NCBI RefSeq assembly: GCF_000633415.1
Contig: NZ_AYMV01000011.1
Location: 1-64,000, forward strand
Direction: 5' to 3'
Source of the DNA: Leucobacter sp. PH1c
GTDB taxonomy: Bacteria; Actinomycetota; Actinomycetes; Actinomycetales; Microbacteriaceae
DNA: 64,000 nt
In this document: piece after piece, positions 53,879-63,527 of the stretch
Layout of the letters: every line of letters starts with the position of its first letter
How positions within the stretch are numbered: the stretch's first letter is position 1
Notes under the pieces: model-generated
What the model was told of the DNA's origin: nothing
What the model saw: only the letters and a program-made list of their open reading frames with translations
Database searches by the model: none
Position numbers and translations under genes: made by a program

Positions 53879-55555
53879 GTGCCCAACCCCCCTTACGCAC
53901 CCCCCGCACTCGAGCAGGGGACCCTGCGCATCACGCCGCTCGGCGGCCTCGGCGAGGTCGGCCGGAACATGACGGTCTACGAAATCAACGGCAAGCTGCT
54001 CGTCGTGGACTGCGGCGTGCTCTTCCCCGAGGTGCAGCACCCCGGTGTTGACCTCATCCTGCCCGACATCACGAAGATCGAGGACCGCCTCGGCGACATC
54101 GTCGCGGTCGTGCTCACGCACGGTCACGAGGACCACATCGGCGGTGTGCCCTACCTGCTGAAGAAGCGCGAGGACATCCCGCTCGTCGGCTCGAAGCTCA
54201 CCCTCGCGTTCGTCGAGGCGAAGCTCAAGGAGCACCGCATCCGCCCGGTCACGCAGGTGGTCGCGGAGGACGAGCGTGTGACGTTCGGCCCGTTCGATCT
54301 CGAGTTCATCGCGGTGAACCACTCGATCCCCGACGCGCTCGCGGTCGCGATCCGCACCGAGGCCGGTACGGTCATCGGCACGGGCGACTTCAAGATGGAC
54401 CAGCTGCCCCTCGACGGCCGCATCACCGACCTGCGCGCCTTCGCGCGGCTCGGCGAGGAGGGCGTCGACCTCTTCATGACCGACTCGACGAACGCCGACG
54501 TGCCGGGCTTCACCTCGCCCGAGAAGAACATCGGGCCCGTGATCGAGCAGGTCATCGCGAAGACGCCGGGCAAGGTCGTCGTCGCGAGCTTCTCGAGCCA
54601 CGTGCACCGCGTGCAGCAGGTGCTCGACGCCGCGCAGGCGAACGGCCGCCGCGTCGTGCTGCTCGGCCGCTCGATGGTGCGCAACATGAAGATCGCCGCG
54701 GACCTCGGCTACCTCGACGTCCCCGAGGGCGTGCTCGTCGACCTCAAGAAGAGCGGCGACATCCCCGATCACCGCATCGTGTACATGTCCACGGGATCGC
54801 AGGGCGAGCCCATGGCCGTGCTGAGCCGCATGGTGAACCGCGAGCACCAGGTCGAGGTGGGCGAGGGTGACACCGTCATCCTCGCGTCGAGCCTCATCCC
54901 GGGCAACGAGACCTCCGTGTACCGCGTCATCGACGGGCTCATCAAGCTCGGCGCGAACGTCGTCCACAAGGGCAACGCGAAGGTGCACGTCTCGGGCCAC
55001 GCGTCCGCGGGCGAGCTGCTCTACTGCTACAACATCGTGCGCCCGAAGAACGTGATGCCGATCCACGGCGAGCACCGCATGCTCGTCGCGAACGCGGCGC
55101 TCGCGATCGAGACCGGCGTGCCGCAGAACCGCACCGTCATCGCCGAGAACGGCACGGTCGTCGACCTCGTCGACGGCGTCGCGCGCCCCGTCGGCCAGCT
55201 CGACATCGAGTTCATCTACGTCGACGGCAAGAGCGTCGGCCGCGTGACCGAGGACGATCTGCGGGACCGCCGCACGCTCGCGGAGGAGGGCTTCATCTCG
55301 GTCATCACCGTCGTGGAGACCACGCTCGGCCAGATCGTCTCCGGCCCCGACATCCACGCGAAGGGCGTCGCCGAGGAGAAGCACGTCTTCGAGAAGATCA
55401 AGCCCCAGGTGGCGAAGGCGCTCGAGGATGCCATGAAGGACGGGATCACCGATCACCACCAGCTCCAGCAGATCACGCGCCGCACCGTCGGCCGCTGGGT
55501 CGGCACGAAGCTGCGCCGCAAGGCGATGATCGTCCCGGTCGTCGTGGTGGTGTAG
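53879..55555 (+). CDS. rnj: Ribonuclease J
   Basis: Metallo-beta-lactamase-fold nuclease with endonuclease and 5'-3' exonuclease activity in RNA processing and decay. The 558-aa protein has ITPLGGLGEVGRNM, VVDCGVLFPE, the zinc motif LTHGHEDHIGGVPYLL, TGDFKMDQLP, TDSTNADVPG, FSSHVHRVQQ and the beta-CASP end VHVSGHASAGEL with MPIHGEHRML. Start GTG at 53879 has AGGAGG six bases before it. dapA-rnj is a common actinobacterial pair. Confidence 0.95.
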   Translation: MPNPPYAPPALEQGTLRITPLGGLGEVGRNMTVYEINGKLLVVDCGVLFPEVQHPGVDLILPDITKIEDRLGDIVAVVLTHGHEDHIGGVPYLLKKREDIPLVGSKLTLAFVEAKLKEHRIRPVTQVVAEDERVTFGPFDLEFIAVNHSIPDALAVAIRTEAGTVIGTGDFKMDQLPLDGRITDLRAFARLGEEGVDLFMTDSTNADVPGFTSPEKNIGPVIEQVIAKTPGKVVVASFSSHVHRVQQVLDAAQANGRRVVLLGRSMVRNMKIAADLGYLDVPEGVLVDLKKSGDIPDHRIVYMSTGSQGEPMAVLSRMVNREHQVEVGEGDTVILASSLIPGNETSVYRVIDGLIKLGANVVHKGNAKVHVSGHASAGELLYCYNIVRPKNVMPIHGEHRMLVANAALAIETGVPQNRTVIAENGTVVDLVDGVARPVGQLDIEFIYVDGKSVGRVTEDDLRDRRTLAEEGFISVITVVETTLGQIVSGPDIHAKGVAEEKHVFEKIKPQVAKALEDAMKDGITDHHQLQQITRRTVGRWVGTKLRRKAMIVPVVVVV

Positions 55556-55560
55556 GGAGC

Positions 55561-56535
55561 ATGGCGAACTTTTTCCAGACCGAACGCTGGTGGCAGTTCC
55601 AGGAGGAGCTCGGTGAGCGGGTCGTCTCGGGCTCCGGCCCGGGCTGGCACTACTTCGGTCGCATCGTGCGCGATTCGATCGGGCCGTACCTGTACCTCCC
55701 GTACGGCCCGGTCGTCGCGGATGAGCGCGGCCTCGACGCCGCGATCGCCCACGCGCGGGCGCAGGCGAAGCAGCTCGGCTGCTACCGCCTGATCATCGAG
55801 CCGTCGCTCCCGATCACCCCCGAGCAGGCGGGCGCGCGCGGCAAGCGCATGCTCACCGGCTTCCAGCCGAGCCGCACCCACGTGGTCGACCTCACGCAGA
55901 GCGAGGACGACATCATCCGCGGGATGAACACGACTCGGCGCAAGCAGTTCCGCGGGGCGGCGAAGCGGGGCTACAGCTTCGCGGAGCTCACCGACGACGC
56001 GGACTACGAACTCGGCATCGAGCTGCTCCGGCAGACGGGGGAGACTCGCTCCTTCGAGGTGCGCGACTCCGAGTACTTCACGCACTTCCGCGGCCTCGTC
56101 GACGAGGGCATCGCCCGCGTCTTCACGGCGAAGCAGGACGGCGAGACGAAGGTCGTTGGCTATGTGGTTGACGACGAGGACACGCGCTACTACCTCTACG
56201 TGGGGCGCGACACCTCGAACGTCAGCATGCACATCTCGGGCCCGTTCATCGCGTTCCTGATGCTCGACGCGAAGGAACGCGGGCTCACCACGTTCGACTT
56301 CTACGGCATCTCGGCGCGCGATGACGTCCCTGACGAGTGGACGGGCTTCACCACGTTCAAGCGGACCTTCGGCGGCCACGCTGTGCAGTTCTCGGGCGCC
56401 TGGGAGATCCCGGTGCTCCCCGCGAAGTATGCGCTCCGGCGCACGCTCGACGGCCTCCACGCGCTGCGCGCGAAGCTCGCGTCGCGGAAGACCGACGCTC
56501 CGGCCGCGGCGTCGGACGCAGCACCGAAGGAGTAG
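55561..56535 (+). CDS. FemABX-type aminoacyl transferase (first copy)
   Basis: A 324-aa protein of the Fem/MurM family. Family members add amino acids from aminoacyl-tRNA to lipid II side chains. It has FFQTERWWQFQEE at the N-terminus, YLYLPYGPVV, QPSRTHVVDLTQSEDDIIRG followed by MNTTRRKQFRGAAKRG, FTAKQDGETKVVGYVV, and FDFYGI with FKRTFGGHAVQFSGAWEIPV near the C-terminus, the usual double GNAT layout. ATG at 55561 is five bases after the rnj stop with GGAG. It may extend or cap the cell-wall cross-bridge; amino acid not predictable. Confidence 0.84.
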   Translation: MANFFQTERWWQFQEELGERVVSGSGPGWHYFGRIVRDSIGPYLYLPYGPVVADERGLDAAIAHARAQAKQLGCYRLIIEPSLPITPEQAGARGKRMLTGFQPSRTHVVDLTQSEDDIIRGMNTTRRKQFRGAAKRGYSFAELTDDADYELGIELLRQTGETRSFEVRDSEYFTHFRGLVDEGIARVFTAKQDGETKVVGYVVDDEDTRYYLYVGRDTSNVSMHISGPFIAFLMLDAKERGLTTFDFYGISARDDVPDEWTGFTTFKRTFGGHAVQFSGAWEIPVLPAKYALRRTLDGLHALRAKLASRKTDAPAAASDAAPKE

Positions 56536-56539
56536 CACG

Positions 56540-58141
56540 GTGGGTCTCCTGCGCGCGAGCGCCGTGATGGCGACGGGTACGATCCTCTCGCGGGTCCTCG
56601 GACTCGCGAAGGTCATCGTGCTCGCCGCCGCGATCGGTCAGACGAGCTCGATCTCGGCCGACGCGTTCGCGAACGGCAACATGCTGCCGAACACGGTCTA
56701 CACGATCCTGCTCGGCGGCATGCTGAACGCGGTGCTCGTGCCGCAGATCGTGAAGGCCGCGCGCAACCCCGACGGCGGCGTGGGCTACATCAACAAGGTG
56801 CTCACCTTCGTGATCGTCGCCCTGTCGATCATCACCGCGCTCGCGATGCTCGCGGCCCCGCTCCTCGTGTGGCTGTTCCAGCTCTCGTGGGGACCGGATC
56901 AGCTCGCGCTCTCCGCCGCGTTCGCGTACTGGTGCCTCCCGCAGATCCTGTTCTACGGCATCTACACCGTGATGGGTGAGGTGCTGAACGCCCGCAGCGT
57001 GTTCGGGCCGTACACCTGGGCGCCCGTGCTGAACAACGTGATCAGCATCGCCGGCATCGTGGCCTTCATGGCCTGGTACGGCGCGGACCCCGCGGGCGAC
57101 CGGACGGCCGCCGACTGGACCGTCCCCGGCATCGCCCTGCTCGCCGGGAGCGCCACGCTCGGCGTTGTCGCGCAGGCCCTGATCCTGTTCGTCTCCTGGC
57201 GCAAGGCCGGACTTCAGTACCGGCCCGACTTCGTCTGGCGGGGGATGGGGCTCGGCGCGACCGCGAAGATCGCGAGCTGGAGCCTCGCCATGATCGTCGT
57301 GATCCAGATCGGCGGGTGGGTCACCTCGAACGTGGTCGGCACCGCCTCGGGATCCGGCCCCTCGTCGGCTGCGCTCGGCAACGCCTGGCTCGTGCTCATG
57401 ATGCCGCACTCCGTGCTCGCCGTGTCGCTCGCGACGGCGTACTTCACCCGCTTCGCCGAGGCGGGCCGAGACGGACGCATGGCCGACTTCCGCTCCGACT
57501 TCTCGGCCTCCGTGCGGCAGGTGTCGCTCGTGATGGTGTTCGCCGCGGGCGCGATCTTCGCCGCCGCGACGTTCCTCAGCCCGCTCATCGAGCGCGGCAC
57601 GCCGCTGCAGGTCGAGCAGTTCGCCCTCGTGCTCCGCACCTACGTGCTGTGCCTCGCGCCCTTCAGCTTCCTCTTCATCGTGCAGCGCTCCTTCTACGCG
57701 CTCTCCGACACGCGTACGCCCTTCATCTTCACGACGGTGCAGCAGGGCCTCTTCGTGGTGCTCGCCGTGGGCTGTCTGTTCGTGCCCGTTGAGGTGCGCG
57801 GCGCAGCTGTGACGATCGCGTACTCGGTCGCGACGACGGTGCAGGCCCTCGTCGCCACGATCCTCCTCCGCCGCAAGATCGGCCGCATCGACGGCCAGCG
57901 CGTGCTGGGCAGCCTGACCCGCTTCGTGCTCGCGATCATCCCGGCGATCATGGCGGGTCTCGTGACGAGCCTGCTGCTGCAGATGTGGGCGCCCGGCTAC
58001 GGCGTGCTGCAGGCCTTCCTCTTCGCAATCGTCGTCGGCTGCGCCGTGGGCGTGGTCTACCTGCTCGCGCTCCTCGCGATGCGCTCGCCCGAGGTCGGCG
58101 AGGTGCTGGGCGTGCTCCGCAGGAAGCTCGGCAGGGGCTAG
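56540..58141 (+). CDS. MurJ/MviN-type lipid II flippase
   Basis: A 533-aa membrane protein of the MOP flippase superfamily with fourteen likely helices. LRASAVMATGTILSRVLGLAKVIVLAAAIG, NMLPNTVYTILLGGMLNAVLVPQIVKAA and FTFLSPLIERGTPL are typical of MurJ/MviN proteins that move lipid II across the membrane. GTG at 56540 has AAGGAG seven bases upstream and lies four bases after the Fem stop, so the two are probably cotranscribed. It may be a second MurJ, since actinobacteria usually have murJ near the origin. Confidence 0.87.
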   Translation: MGLLRASAVMATGTILSRVLGLAKVIVLAAAIGQTSSISADAFANGNMLPNTVYTILLGGMLNAVLVPQIVKAARNPDGGVGYINKVLTFVIVALSIITALAMLAAPLLVWLFQLSWGPDQLALSAAFAYWCLPQILFYGIYTVMGEVLNARSVFGPYTWAPVLNNVISIAGIVAFMAWYGADPAGDRTAADWTVPGIALLAGSATLGVVAQALILFVSWRKAGLQYRPDFVWRGMGLGATAKIASWSLAMIVVIQIGGWVTSNVVGTASGSGPSSAALGNAWLVLMMPHSVLAVSLATAYFTRFAEAGRDGRMADFRSDFSASVRQVSLVMVFAAGAIFAAATFLSPLIERGTPLQVEQFALVLRTYVLCLAPFSFLFIVQRSFYALSDTRTPFIFTTVQQGLFVVLAVGCLFVPVEVRGAAVTIAYSVATTVQALVATILLRRKIGRIDGQRVLGSLTRFVLAIIPAIMAGLVTSLLLQMWAPGYGVLQAFLFAIVVGCAVGVVYLLALLAMRSPEVGEVLGVLRRKLGRG

Positions 58142-58637
58142 TTCGCGGGGTGGTTCCTGGTATTGGAGCCCAGCTGCCTGGCTGCCTCACGCCCCTCGCC
58201 CCTGGCCCCTCGCCCCTCGAACTTTGTGTGAGTTTGCCCCGGTTTGGGTGGCCGGATCCGGATCAAACTCGAACTTAGTTTGAGGCCGCATCGCTCGTCC
58301 CCGCGGAGTGCGGGATCAGGCGTGCGTCGGTGCGGGATTGCCTGCCTTTGCGCCCCCGGTTTGCGCCTAGGAGCAGATCGGGGCGAGTTTGATCCGCTAT
58401 GAGGTGCTGATTCCGGATCAAAGTCGACCGAATCTGCCCAGGGGTGCAGGGGACCGGGTGGCTCGGTGCCCCGTGGGTCTCGCGCTGCCGGGTGTGCCTG
58501 TATTTGGGTGAGTTTGATCCGGTATGGGGTGCCGAATCCGGATCAAAGTCGAACAAATCTGCCGATGGGTGCGAGGGGACCAGGCGCGATGGGTCAAGGC
58601 ACCAGGGGAGCCCAGCCCCGGCCCCAGCGCACCCGGC
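58142..58637. other. Gene-free convergent interval after murJ
   Basis: This 496-bp interval holds the three-copy repeat cluster, a short C-rich simple repeat at 58189-58219 and GGAGCCCAGC near both ends (58166 and 58607). Several reading frames cross it, but they follow the repeats and lack ribosome sites or codon bias, so none is called. Confidence 0.6.
58228..58581. repeat. Cluster of three imperfect hairpin repeats
   Basis: Three related copies start near 58228, 58384 and 58508. Copies 2 and 3 share GAGTTTGATCCG, about 15 variable bases, CCGGATCAAAGTCGA, then AATCTGCC and GGGTGC. In copy 3 TTTGATCCGG and CCGGATCAAA form a perfect 10-bp stem; copy 2 keeps nine pairs and copy 1 is diverged. 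They fill the 496-bp gap between converging murJ and the second Fem gene. No gene or terminator was recognised in it. A C-rich run of CCCCTCG units (58189-58219) precedes copy 1. Confidence 0.8.
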
Positions 58638-59741
58638 CTAGTACAGGCCGATGTCCTGGTACTTCGAGCGGTGCAGCTTCGCCACCACGCGCTCGCCGAT
58701 GCGCTGCCAGATCCGGTACGCCCCGGAGCGCAGCGGCAGGTCGAAGGCGCCGATGTAGTCGGTGCGCTCGCGCGCGAACGAGAGCTTGAAGAGGCCCAGC
58801 CCGTAGGACGGGTGGTCCGCAGTGCTCGTGGCCCAGGCGGGGGCGATCCCGACGAGATCGATCTCGGTTGCACCGGCCTCGCGGGCGTCGAGCATCATCT
58901 GCCAGATCAGCAGGTTCGACATGCCGGGGGAGACGCGGTCGCGCTCGGAGCCGCCGTCCTTGTAGAAGGCGCGCTTGCCGATCACGATCATGTAGCTCAT
59001 CACCGCGGGCGTGCCGTCGACGTCGATCGCGTAGAACCGGCCCTGCCCGGCGTCGGCGAAGCCGCGCCACAGCGATTCCGTGTACGCGCGGGGGCGCAGC
59101 GCGAGGTTCGCCGTGCCGCCGCCCACGAGCCGCATGAGCCGGTGCATGTGGCCGAACGTCTCCTCGTTCGCGGGGAGGGTGTGCACCGAGGCGCCGTCGC
59201 GCTGGGCGCGGCGGATCATGTTGCGGCACTTCTTGTCGAAGCTTGCGATGAGCTCGTCCTCGCTGCGCTCGAGCGAGACGATCGCGGTGCTGGCGCTGCC
59301 CTGGATCGCGGGGCGCCGCACGGCGCCGAGCGCGGCCAGGGGAGCGGGGGCGGGGCCCTCGAGCTCGCTCGGGTCGCTCGCGGCGATCGGCGGTTCGAAC
59401 GTGATCGCGAAGACGCTGCGCGCGGTGTCGCGGGCGAGGTCGCGGAGGGCCGCGAGGTGCTCGGCGAGGCCGTCGAGCTCGGTGGCCGCGGGCCCGCGGG
59501 TCACGTACCAGAGCCGGCCGAGCAGCGGGATCCGTCGCTCGAGCACGAGCGTGACGCTCACGCGGGCGTCGCCGCGCTCGAACACGACGTAGCGGGGGTG
59601 CCAGGCGACGGTGCGCTTGGTCTCGGCGAGGGTGGTGGAGACGAGGAAGTCACCCCCGTCGGGGTTCTCTCCGAGCAGAAGGTCCCAGGAATCGATTTCT
59701 TGAGGCGTCGCGTAACGGGCGCGAAGCGCGGGTGCACTCAT
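58638..59741 (-). CDS. FemABX-type aminoacyl transferase (second copy)
   Basis: A 367-aa Fem-family protein, diverged from the first copy. It has WHPRYVVFERGDARVSVTLV, LWYVTRGPAATE, FDKKCRNMIRRAQRDGASVH (the usual Arg/Lys-rich segment after the first GNAT domain), FYAIDVDGTPAVMSYMIVIG, LLIWQMMLDAREAGATEIDL and FKLSFARERTDYIGAFDLPL. Start ATG at 59741; TAGAAT on this strand (59755-59750) ends eight bases before it and no ribosome site exists, so it is probably leaderless. It faces the first Fem and murJ genes across the repeat cluster. Confidence 0.83.
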   Translation of the reverse strand: MSAPALRARYATPQEIDSWDLLLGENPDGGDFLVSTTLAETKRTVAWHPRYVVFERGDARVSVTLVLERRIPLLGRLWYVTRGPAATELDGLAEHLAALRDLARDTARSVFAITFEPPIAASDPSELEGPAPAPLAALGAVRRPAIQGSASTAIVSLERSEDELIASFDKKCRNMIRRAQRDGASVHTLPANEETFGHMHRLMRLVGGGTANLALRPRAYTESLWRGFADAGQGRFYAIDVDGTPAVMSYMIVIGKRAFYKDGGSERDRVSPGMSNLLIWQMMLDAREAGATEIDLVGIAPAWATSTADHPSYGLGLFKLSFARERTDYIGAFDLPLRSGAYRIWQRIGERVVAKLHRSKYQDIGLY

Positions 59742-59849
59742 GACGATCGATTCTAGCCGCACCCGCGCTCCGGGGCCTCGGAACCCGCGATTCCGGGCCG
59801 GTCGGAGCGTCATCTCGCGAATGTCGGCGGTCGATCGTACCCTGAATGC

Positions 59850-62800
59850 ATGGCCAGTAAAGCTTCGTCGCGCTCGAAATCGGAGAGCACCGGCTCGCGG
59901 GGATCCCGCGGGCAGGCTTCTCGGGCGACCGCGAAGACGAAGGTGCTCGCCGAGCCGGTCCACACGGACGGGGTCGTGGTGCGCGCCTGGAACGGGCTCG
60001 CGCACGCGGTCGGCGGCGCTGCCCGGGCGTTCCGCGTCGAGCCGCTTGCACCCGAGGATCGCCGCGACGGCGTCCCGCTGCTTCTCGTGCTCCTCGCGGT
60101 CGTCGGCGCCGTGATCGAGTGGTTCCTCATCGGCAACCCCGTCGCGGTGCAGCTGGACGCGTGGTCGTTCGGCGGTCTGCTCGGCCGCGTGGCCTTCGGC
60201 CTCCCGATCATCATGGCGGGCTTCGCGCTCTGGCTCTTCAACCACCCCTCCAGCGTGACGGACAACCGGCGGATCGCAATCGGCCTGTTCCTCGCGGTCA
60301 CCGCGGTGGCGGGCCTCACGCACATCTACGGCGGCCAGCCGCACCCCCGCCAGGGGATGGCCGCGCTCGCCGAGGCCGGCGGCCTGCTGGGCTGGATGGT
60401 CGGCACGCCGCTCCTCGCGCTCACCGTCTGGGTCGCGACTCCGTTCTTCTCGCTCCTCCTTCTTTTCTCGGTGCTGATCGTCACGAAGACGCCGCCCGGG
60501 CGGATCGTGCGCCGGCTCCGCGAGGCGTACGTGTTCCTGTTCGGCGTCGTCGAGCCGGAGCCCGGCGCCGAGCCCGAGCCGCAGCCGCAGCCCAAGGGCA
60601 AGGCGAAGAAGGATCGCAGCATCGAGCAGACGCTCTTCGACATCGAGGATCAGGATCCCGAGCCGGGCGCCCTGCCCTGGTGGCGGCGCAACGCCTCCGG
60701 TCGCGAGGAGGATCCGGCGTACGCGGGGGACCAAGCGGGCCTTGACGCCGCACTCGACGGCGGCGCATCTGAGCCGGAGGTTGCCGAGACGCCGGCCCGC
60801 GCGGTCGCCTTCGACTCTGCGCTCGCGCCCGAGCCGGAACCGGCGACGGACGTCTTCGCCGACGGACTCTTCGACGAGCTCGATCAGGCCGAGGCCGCCG
60901 TCGAGCAGCTCGGCGCGGGCCCCGCGTCCGGGCTGGGCGATGACTCGTGGGACGATTTCGCGCCCGCTGCCCAGGCCTCCGACGCCGCGGCTGCCGCGCC
61001 CGCGGCCCCCGCCGCGCCGTTCGCCGTCGCGCCCGCGCACGATCCCGCGCAGCAGCTCGAGTACCGGCTGCCCGACCAGGGGGCGCTCTCCGCGGGTGAC
61101 GCCCCGAAGACGCACACGGAGGCGAACGACGCGATCATGGCCGCGATCGCGCGCGTGTTCGAGGAGTTCAAGGTCGACGCGCGGGTCTCCGGCTTCTCCC
61201 GCGGACCGACGGTCACGCAGTACGAGGTCGAGCTCGGCCCGGGCGTGAAGGTGGAGAAGGTCACGGCACTGTCGAAGAACCTCTCGTACGCGGTCGCGTC
61301 GAACGAGGTCCGCATCCTCTCGCCCATCCCCGGCAAGAGCGCGATCGGCATCGAGATCCCGAACAAGGACCGCGAGAACGTCGCGCTCGGCGACGTGCTC
61401 CGCTCCAGCCGCGCGCAGCGCAGCACCCACCCGATGACGATCGGCGTGGGCAAGGACGTGAAGGGCGGCTTCGTCGTCGCGAACCTCGCGAAGATGCCCC
61501 ACCTGCTGGTGGCGGGCGCCACGGGATCGGGAAAGTCGAGCTTCATCAACTCGATGATCACGAGCATCCTCATGCGCGCGACCCCGGCCGAGGTGCGCAT
61601 GGTGCTCGTCGACCCGAAGCGTGTCGAGCTCACGGTCTACCAGGGCGTGCCCCACCTCATCACCCCCATCATCACGAACGCCAAGAAAGCCGCCGAGGCG
61701 CTGCAGTGGGTCGTGAAAGAGATGGACATGCGCTACGACGATCTGGCGAGCTTCGGCTTCCGCCACATCGACGACTTCAATGAGGCGGTCCGTTCCGGGA
61801 GCATTGTGCTCCCCGCGGGCAGCCAGCGCGTGCTCAAGCCCTACCCCTACCTCCTCGTCGTGGTCGACGAGCTCGCGGACCTCATGCTCATCGCCCCGCG
61901 CGATGTCGAGGACTCGATTCAGCGCATCACGCAGCTCGCCCGCGCGGCGGGCATCCACCTCGTCCTCGCGACCCAGCGCCCCTCGGTGAACGTCGTGACG
62001 GGCGTCATCAAGTCCAACGTTCCGAGCCGGTACGCGTTCGCGGTCGCCTCCGGAACGGATTCCCGCGTGATCCTGGACGAGGTGGGCGCCGAGCGCCTCA
62101 TCGGCCAGGGCGACGGCCTGCTCCTGCTGAACGGCGAGTCCACGCCCATGCGCGTGCAGGGCGCGTGGGTGAACGAGTCCGAGATCGCCCAGGTGGTGGC
62201 CCACGTCAAGGCGCAGGCGCAGCCCGAGTACCGGGCCGACGTCGCGCAGGAGGCCGAGAAGAAGGAGATCGACGAGGACATCGGCGACGACCTCGAGGTG
62301 CTCCTCGCGGCGGTCGAGCTCGTCGTGACCTCGCAGTTCGGCTCCACCTCCATGCTGCAGCGCAAGCTCCGCGTGGGCTTCGCGAAGGCGGGGCGGCTCA
62401 TGGACCTCATGGAGTCGCGCGACATCGTCGGCCCCTCGGAGGGCTCGAAGGCGCGAGACGTGCTCGTCACCCCCGAGCAGCTGCCCGAGGTGCTCGCCCG
62501 GCTGAAGGGCGGCGGTCCCGCACCGGCCCAGGCCGCACCGGCCCAGGTGGCACCGCCCCAGGCGGCCCCCGCGCAGTTCGCGCCCGGAGCGCCCGGAGGG
62601 CCCGGAGTGCCCGGAGCGCCGGTTCCCGGGCCCGGCCCGGCGGCCCCGGTGCACCCGGCGGCGGATCCCGCGTCCGCGTCGATGTCGCCCGCGAGCCCAG
62701 CGCCCGGAGACGGGACGGGAAGCGAAGACGGGCCGGAACAGCCCTCCGCATCCGACCCGGCGACCGCAGTGCTCGAGCCGCTCACCGATCGCGCGACGAC

Positions 62801-62918
62801 CGCGCTCGACATCGTGGACGACCGCTACGACGATCCCATCGGGAAGTACCAGGCCGGCCTCGAAGAGGTCGACGGCGATGACGATGAAGACGCATGGCAG
62901 CTGACGGGACGGGACTGA
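59850..62918 (+). CDS. ftsK: DNA translocase FtsK/SpoIIIE
   Basis: Septum-bound DNA pump for chromosome segregation and dimer resolution. The 1022-aa protein has four or five N-terminal helices (residues 70-240), a long acidic/Ala-rich linker to about residue 410, and the motor domain with Walker [10 protein letters not shown] (residues 556-564), [10 protein letters not shown] and [17 protein letters not shown]. The winged-helix gamma domain ([20 protein letters not shown]) is followed by an unusual tail of about 150 Pro/Ala/Gly-rich residues. TACCCT ends six bases before the ATG at 59850, so it is probably leaderless. Confidence 0.94.
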   Translation: MASKASSRSKSESTGSRGSRGQASRATAKTKVLAEPVHTDGVVVRAWNGLAHAVGGAARAFRVEPLAPEDRRDGVPLLLVLLAVVGAVIEWFLIGNPVAVQLDAWSFGGLLGRVAFGLPIIMAGFALWLFNHPSSVTDNRRIAIGLFLAVTAVAGLTHIYGGQPHPRQGMAALAEAGGLLGWMVGTPLLALTVWVATPFFSLLLLFSVLIVTKTPPGRIVRRLREAYVFLFGVVEPEPGAEPEPQPQPKGKAKKDRSIEQTLFDIEDQDPEPGALPWWRRNASGREEDPAYAGDQAGLDAALDGGASEPEVAETPARAVAFDSALAPEPEPATDVFADGLFDELDQAEAAVEQLGAGPASGLGDDSWDDFAPAAQASDAAAAAPAAPAAPFAVAPAHDPAQQLEYRLPDQGALSAGDAPKTHTEANDAIMAAIARVFEEFKVDARVSGFSRGPTVTQYEVELGPGVKVEKVTALSKNLSYAVASNEVRILSPIPGKSAIGIEIPNKDRENVALGDVLRSSRAQRSTHPMTIGVGKDVKGGFVVANLAKMPHLLVAGATGSGKSSFINSMITSILMRATPAEVRMVLVDPKRVELTVYQGVPHLITPIITNAKKAAEALQWVVKEMDMRYDDLASFGFRHIDDFNEAVRSGSIVLPAGSQRVLKPYPYLLVVVDELADLMLIAPRDVEDSIQRITQLARAAGIHLVLATQRPSVNVVTGVIKSNVPSRYAFAVASGTDSRVILDEVGAERLIGQGDGLLLLNGESTPMRVQGAWVNESEIAQVVAHVKAQAQPEYRADVAQEAEKKEIDEDIGDDLEVLLAAVELVVTSQFGSTSMLQRKLRVGFAKAGRLMDLMESRDIVGPSEGSKARDVLVTPEQLPEVLARLKGGGPAPAQAAPAQVAPPQAAPAQFAPGAPGGPGVPGAPVPGPGPAAPVHPAADPASASMSPASPAPGDGTGSEDGPEQPSASDPATAVLEPLTDRATTALDIVDDRYDDPIGKYQAGLEEVDGDDDEDAWQLTGRD

Positions 62919-62921
62919 GCG

Positions 62922-63527
62922 ATGACTGAGCAGCGGGCGGCCGAGCGGCCGAGCAACTGGAACGCGCCGAACATCATCACGGGCGTGCGGATCCTCGCGA
63001 CGCCGTTCTTCATCTGGATGCTGCTCGCCGACGGCGGCCAGCACGACGGGCTGCGGTGGGCGGCCGCCGCGTTCTTCGTTCTCGCCATCGCGACCGACGC
63101 CTGGGACGGCCACATCGCGCGCTCCCGGGGACTCATCACCGACCTCGGCAAGCTGCTCGACCCCATCGCCGACAAGTTCCTCACCGGGGCCGCCCTCGTC
63201 GGGCTGTCGATCCTGGGCGAGCTGCCCTGGTGGGTCACGATCCTCGTCCTCATCCGCGAGATCGGGATCACGATCCACCGCCTGATGATCGCGAGCGATG
63301 TCGTCGTCGCCGCCGCATGGATGGGCAAGCTCAAGACCGTCGCGCAGTCCGTGGCGATCACGCTCGCGCTGCTTCCGCTGAGCGACGTGCTCGGCTCGGC
63401 CGCCCCGATCGCGATCTGGGCGAACATCATCACGATGACGATCGCGGTCGTGCTGACCGTCGCGAGCGGCATCGACTACGTGCTCGCGTTCGTGCGCGCC
63501 CAGCGGGGCGGCGGTGCGCGCGCCTGA
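62922..63527 (+). CDS. pgsA: CDP-diacylglycerol-glycerol-3-phosphate 3-phosphatidyltransferase
   Basis: Inner-membrane enzyme that makes phosphatidylglycerol phosphate. The 201-aa protein has NAPNIITGVRILATPFFIWM at the N-terminus and the CDP-alcohol phosphotransferase motif in TDAWDGHIARSRGLITDLGKLLDPIADK, with the required Asp residues of DG-AR-G-D-D. Several hydrophobic helices follow. ATG at 62922 is three bases after the ftsK stop. It overlaps cinA by 14 bases. ftsK-pgsA-cinA is a common actinobacterial order. Confidence 0.94.
   Translation: MTEQRAAERPSNWNAPNIITGVRILATPFFIWMLLADGGQHDGLRWAAAAFFVLAIATDAWDGHIARSRGLITDLGKLLDPIADKFLTGAALVGLSILGELPWWVTILVLIREIGITIHRLMIASDVVVAAAWMGKLKTVAQSVAITLALLPLSDVLGSAAPIAIWANIITMTIAVVLTVASGIDYVLAFVRAQRGGGARA

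Noticed and set aside
58275-58556. Small open frame on the minus strand inside the repeat cluster
   Set aside because: Its sequence follows the repeats, lacks a ribosome site and codon bias, and it overlaps other equally poor frames.
58228-58581. CRISPR array
   Set aside because: Only three imperfect, palindromic copies with unequal 125 and 155-bp spacing; no cas genes nearby.
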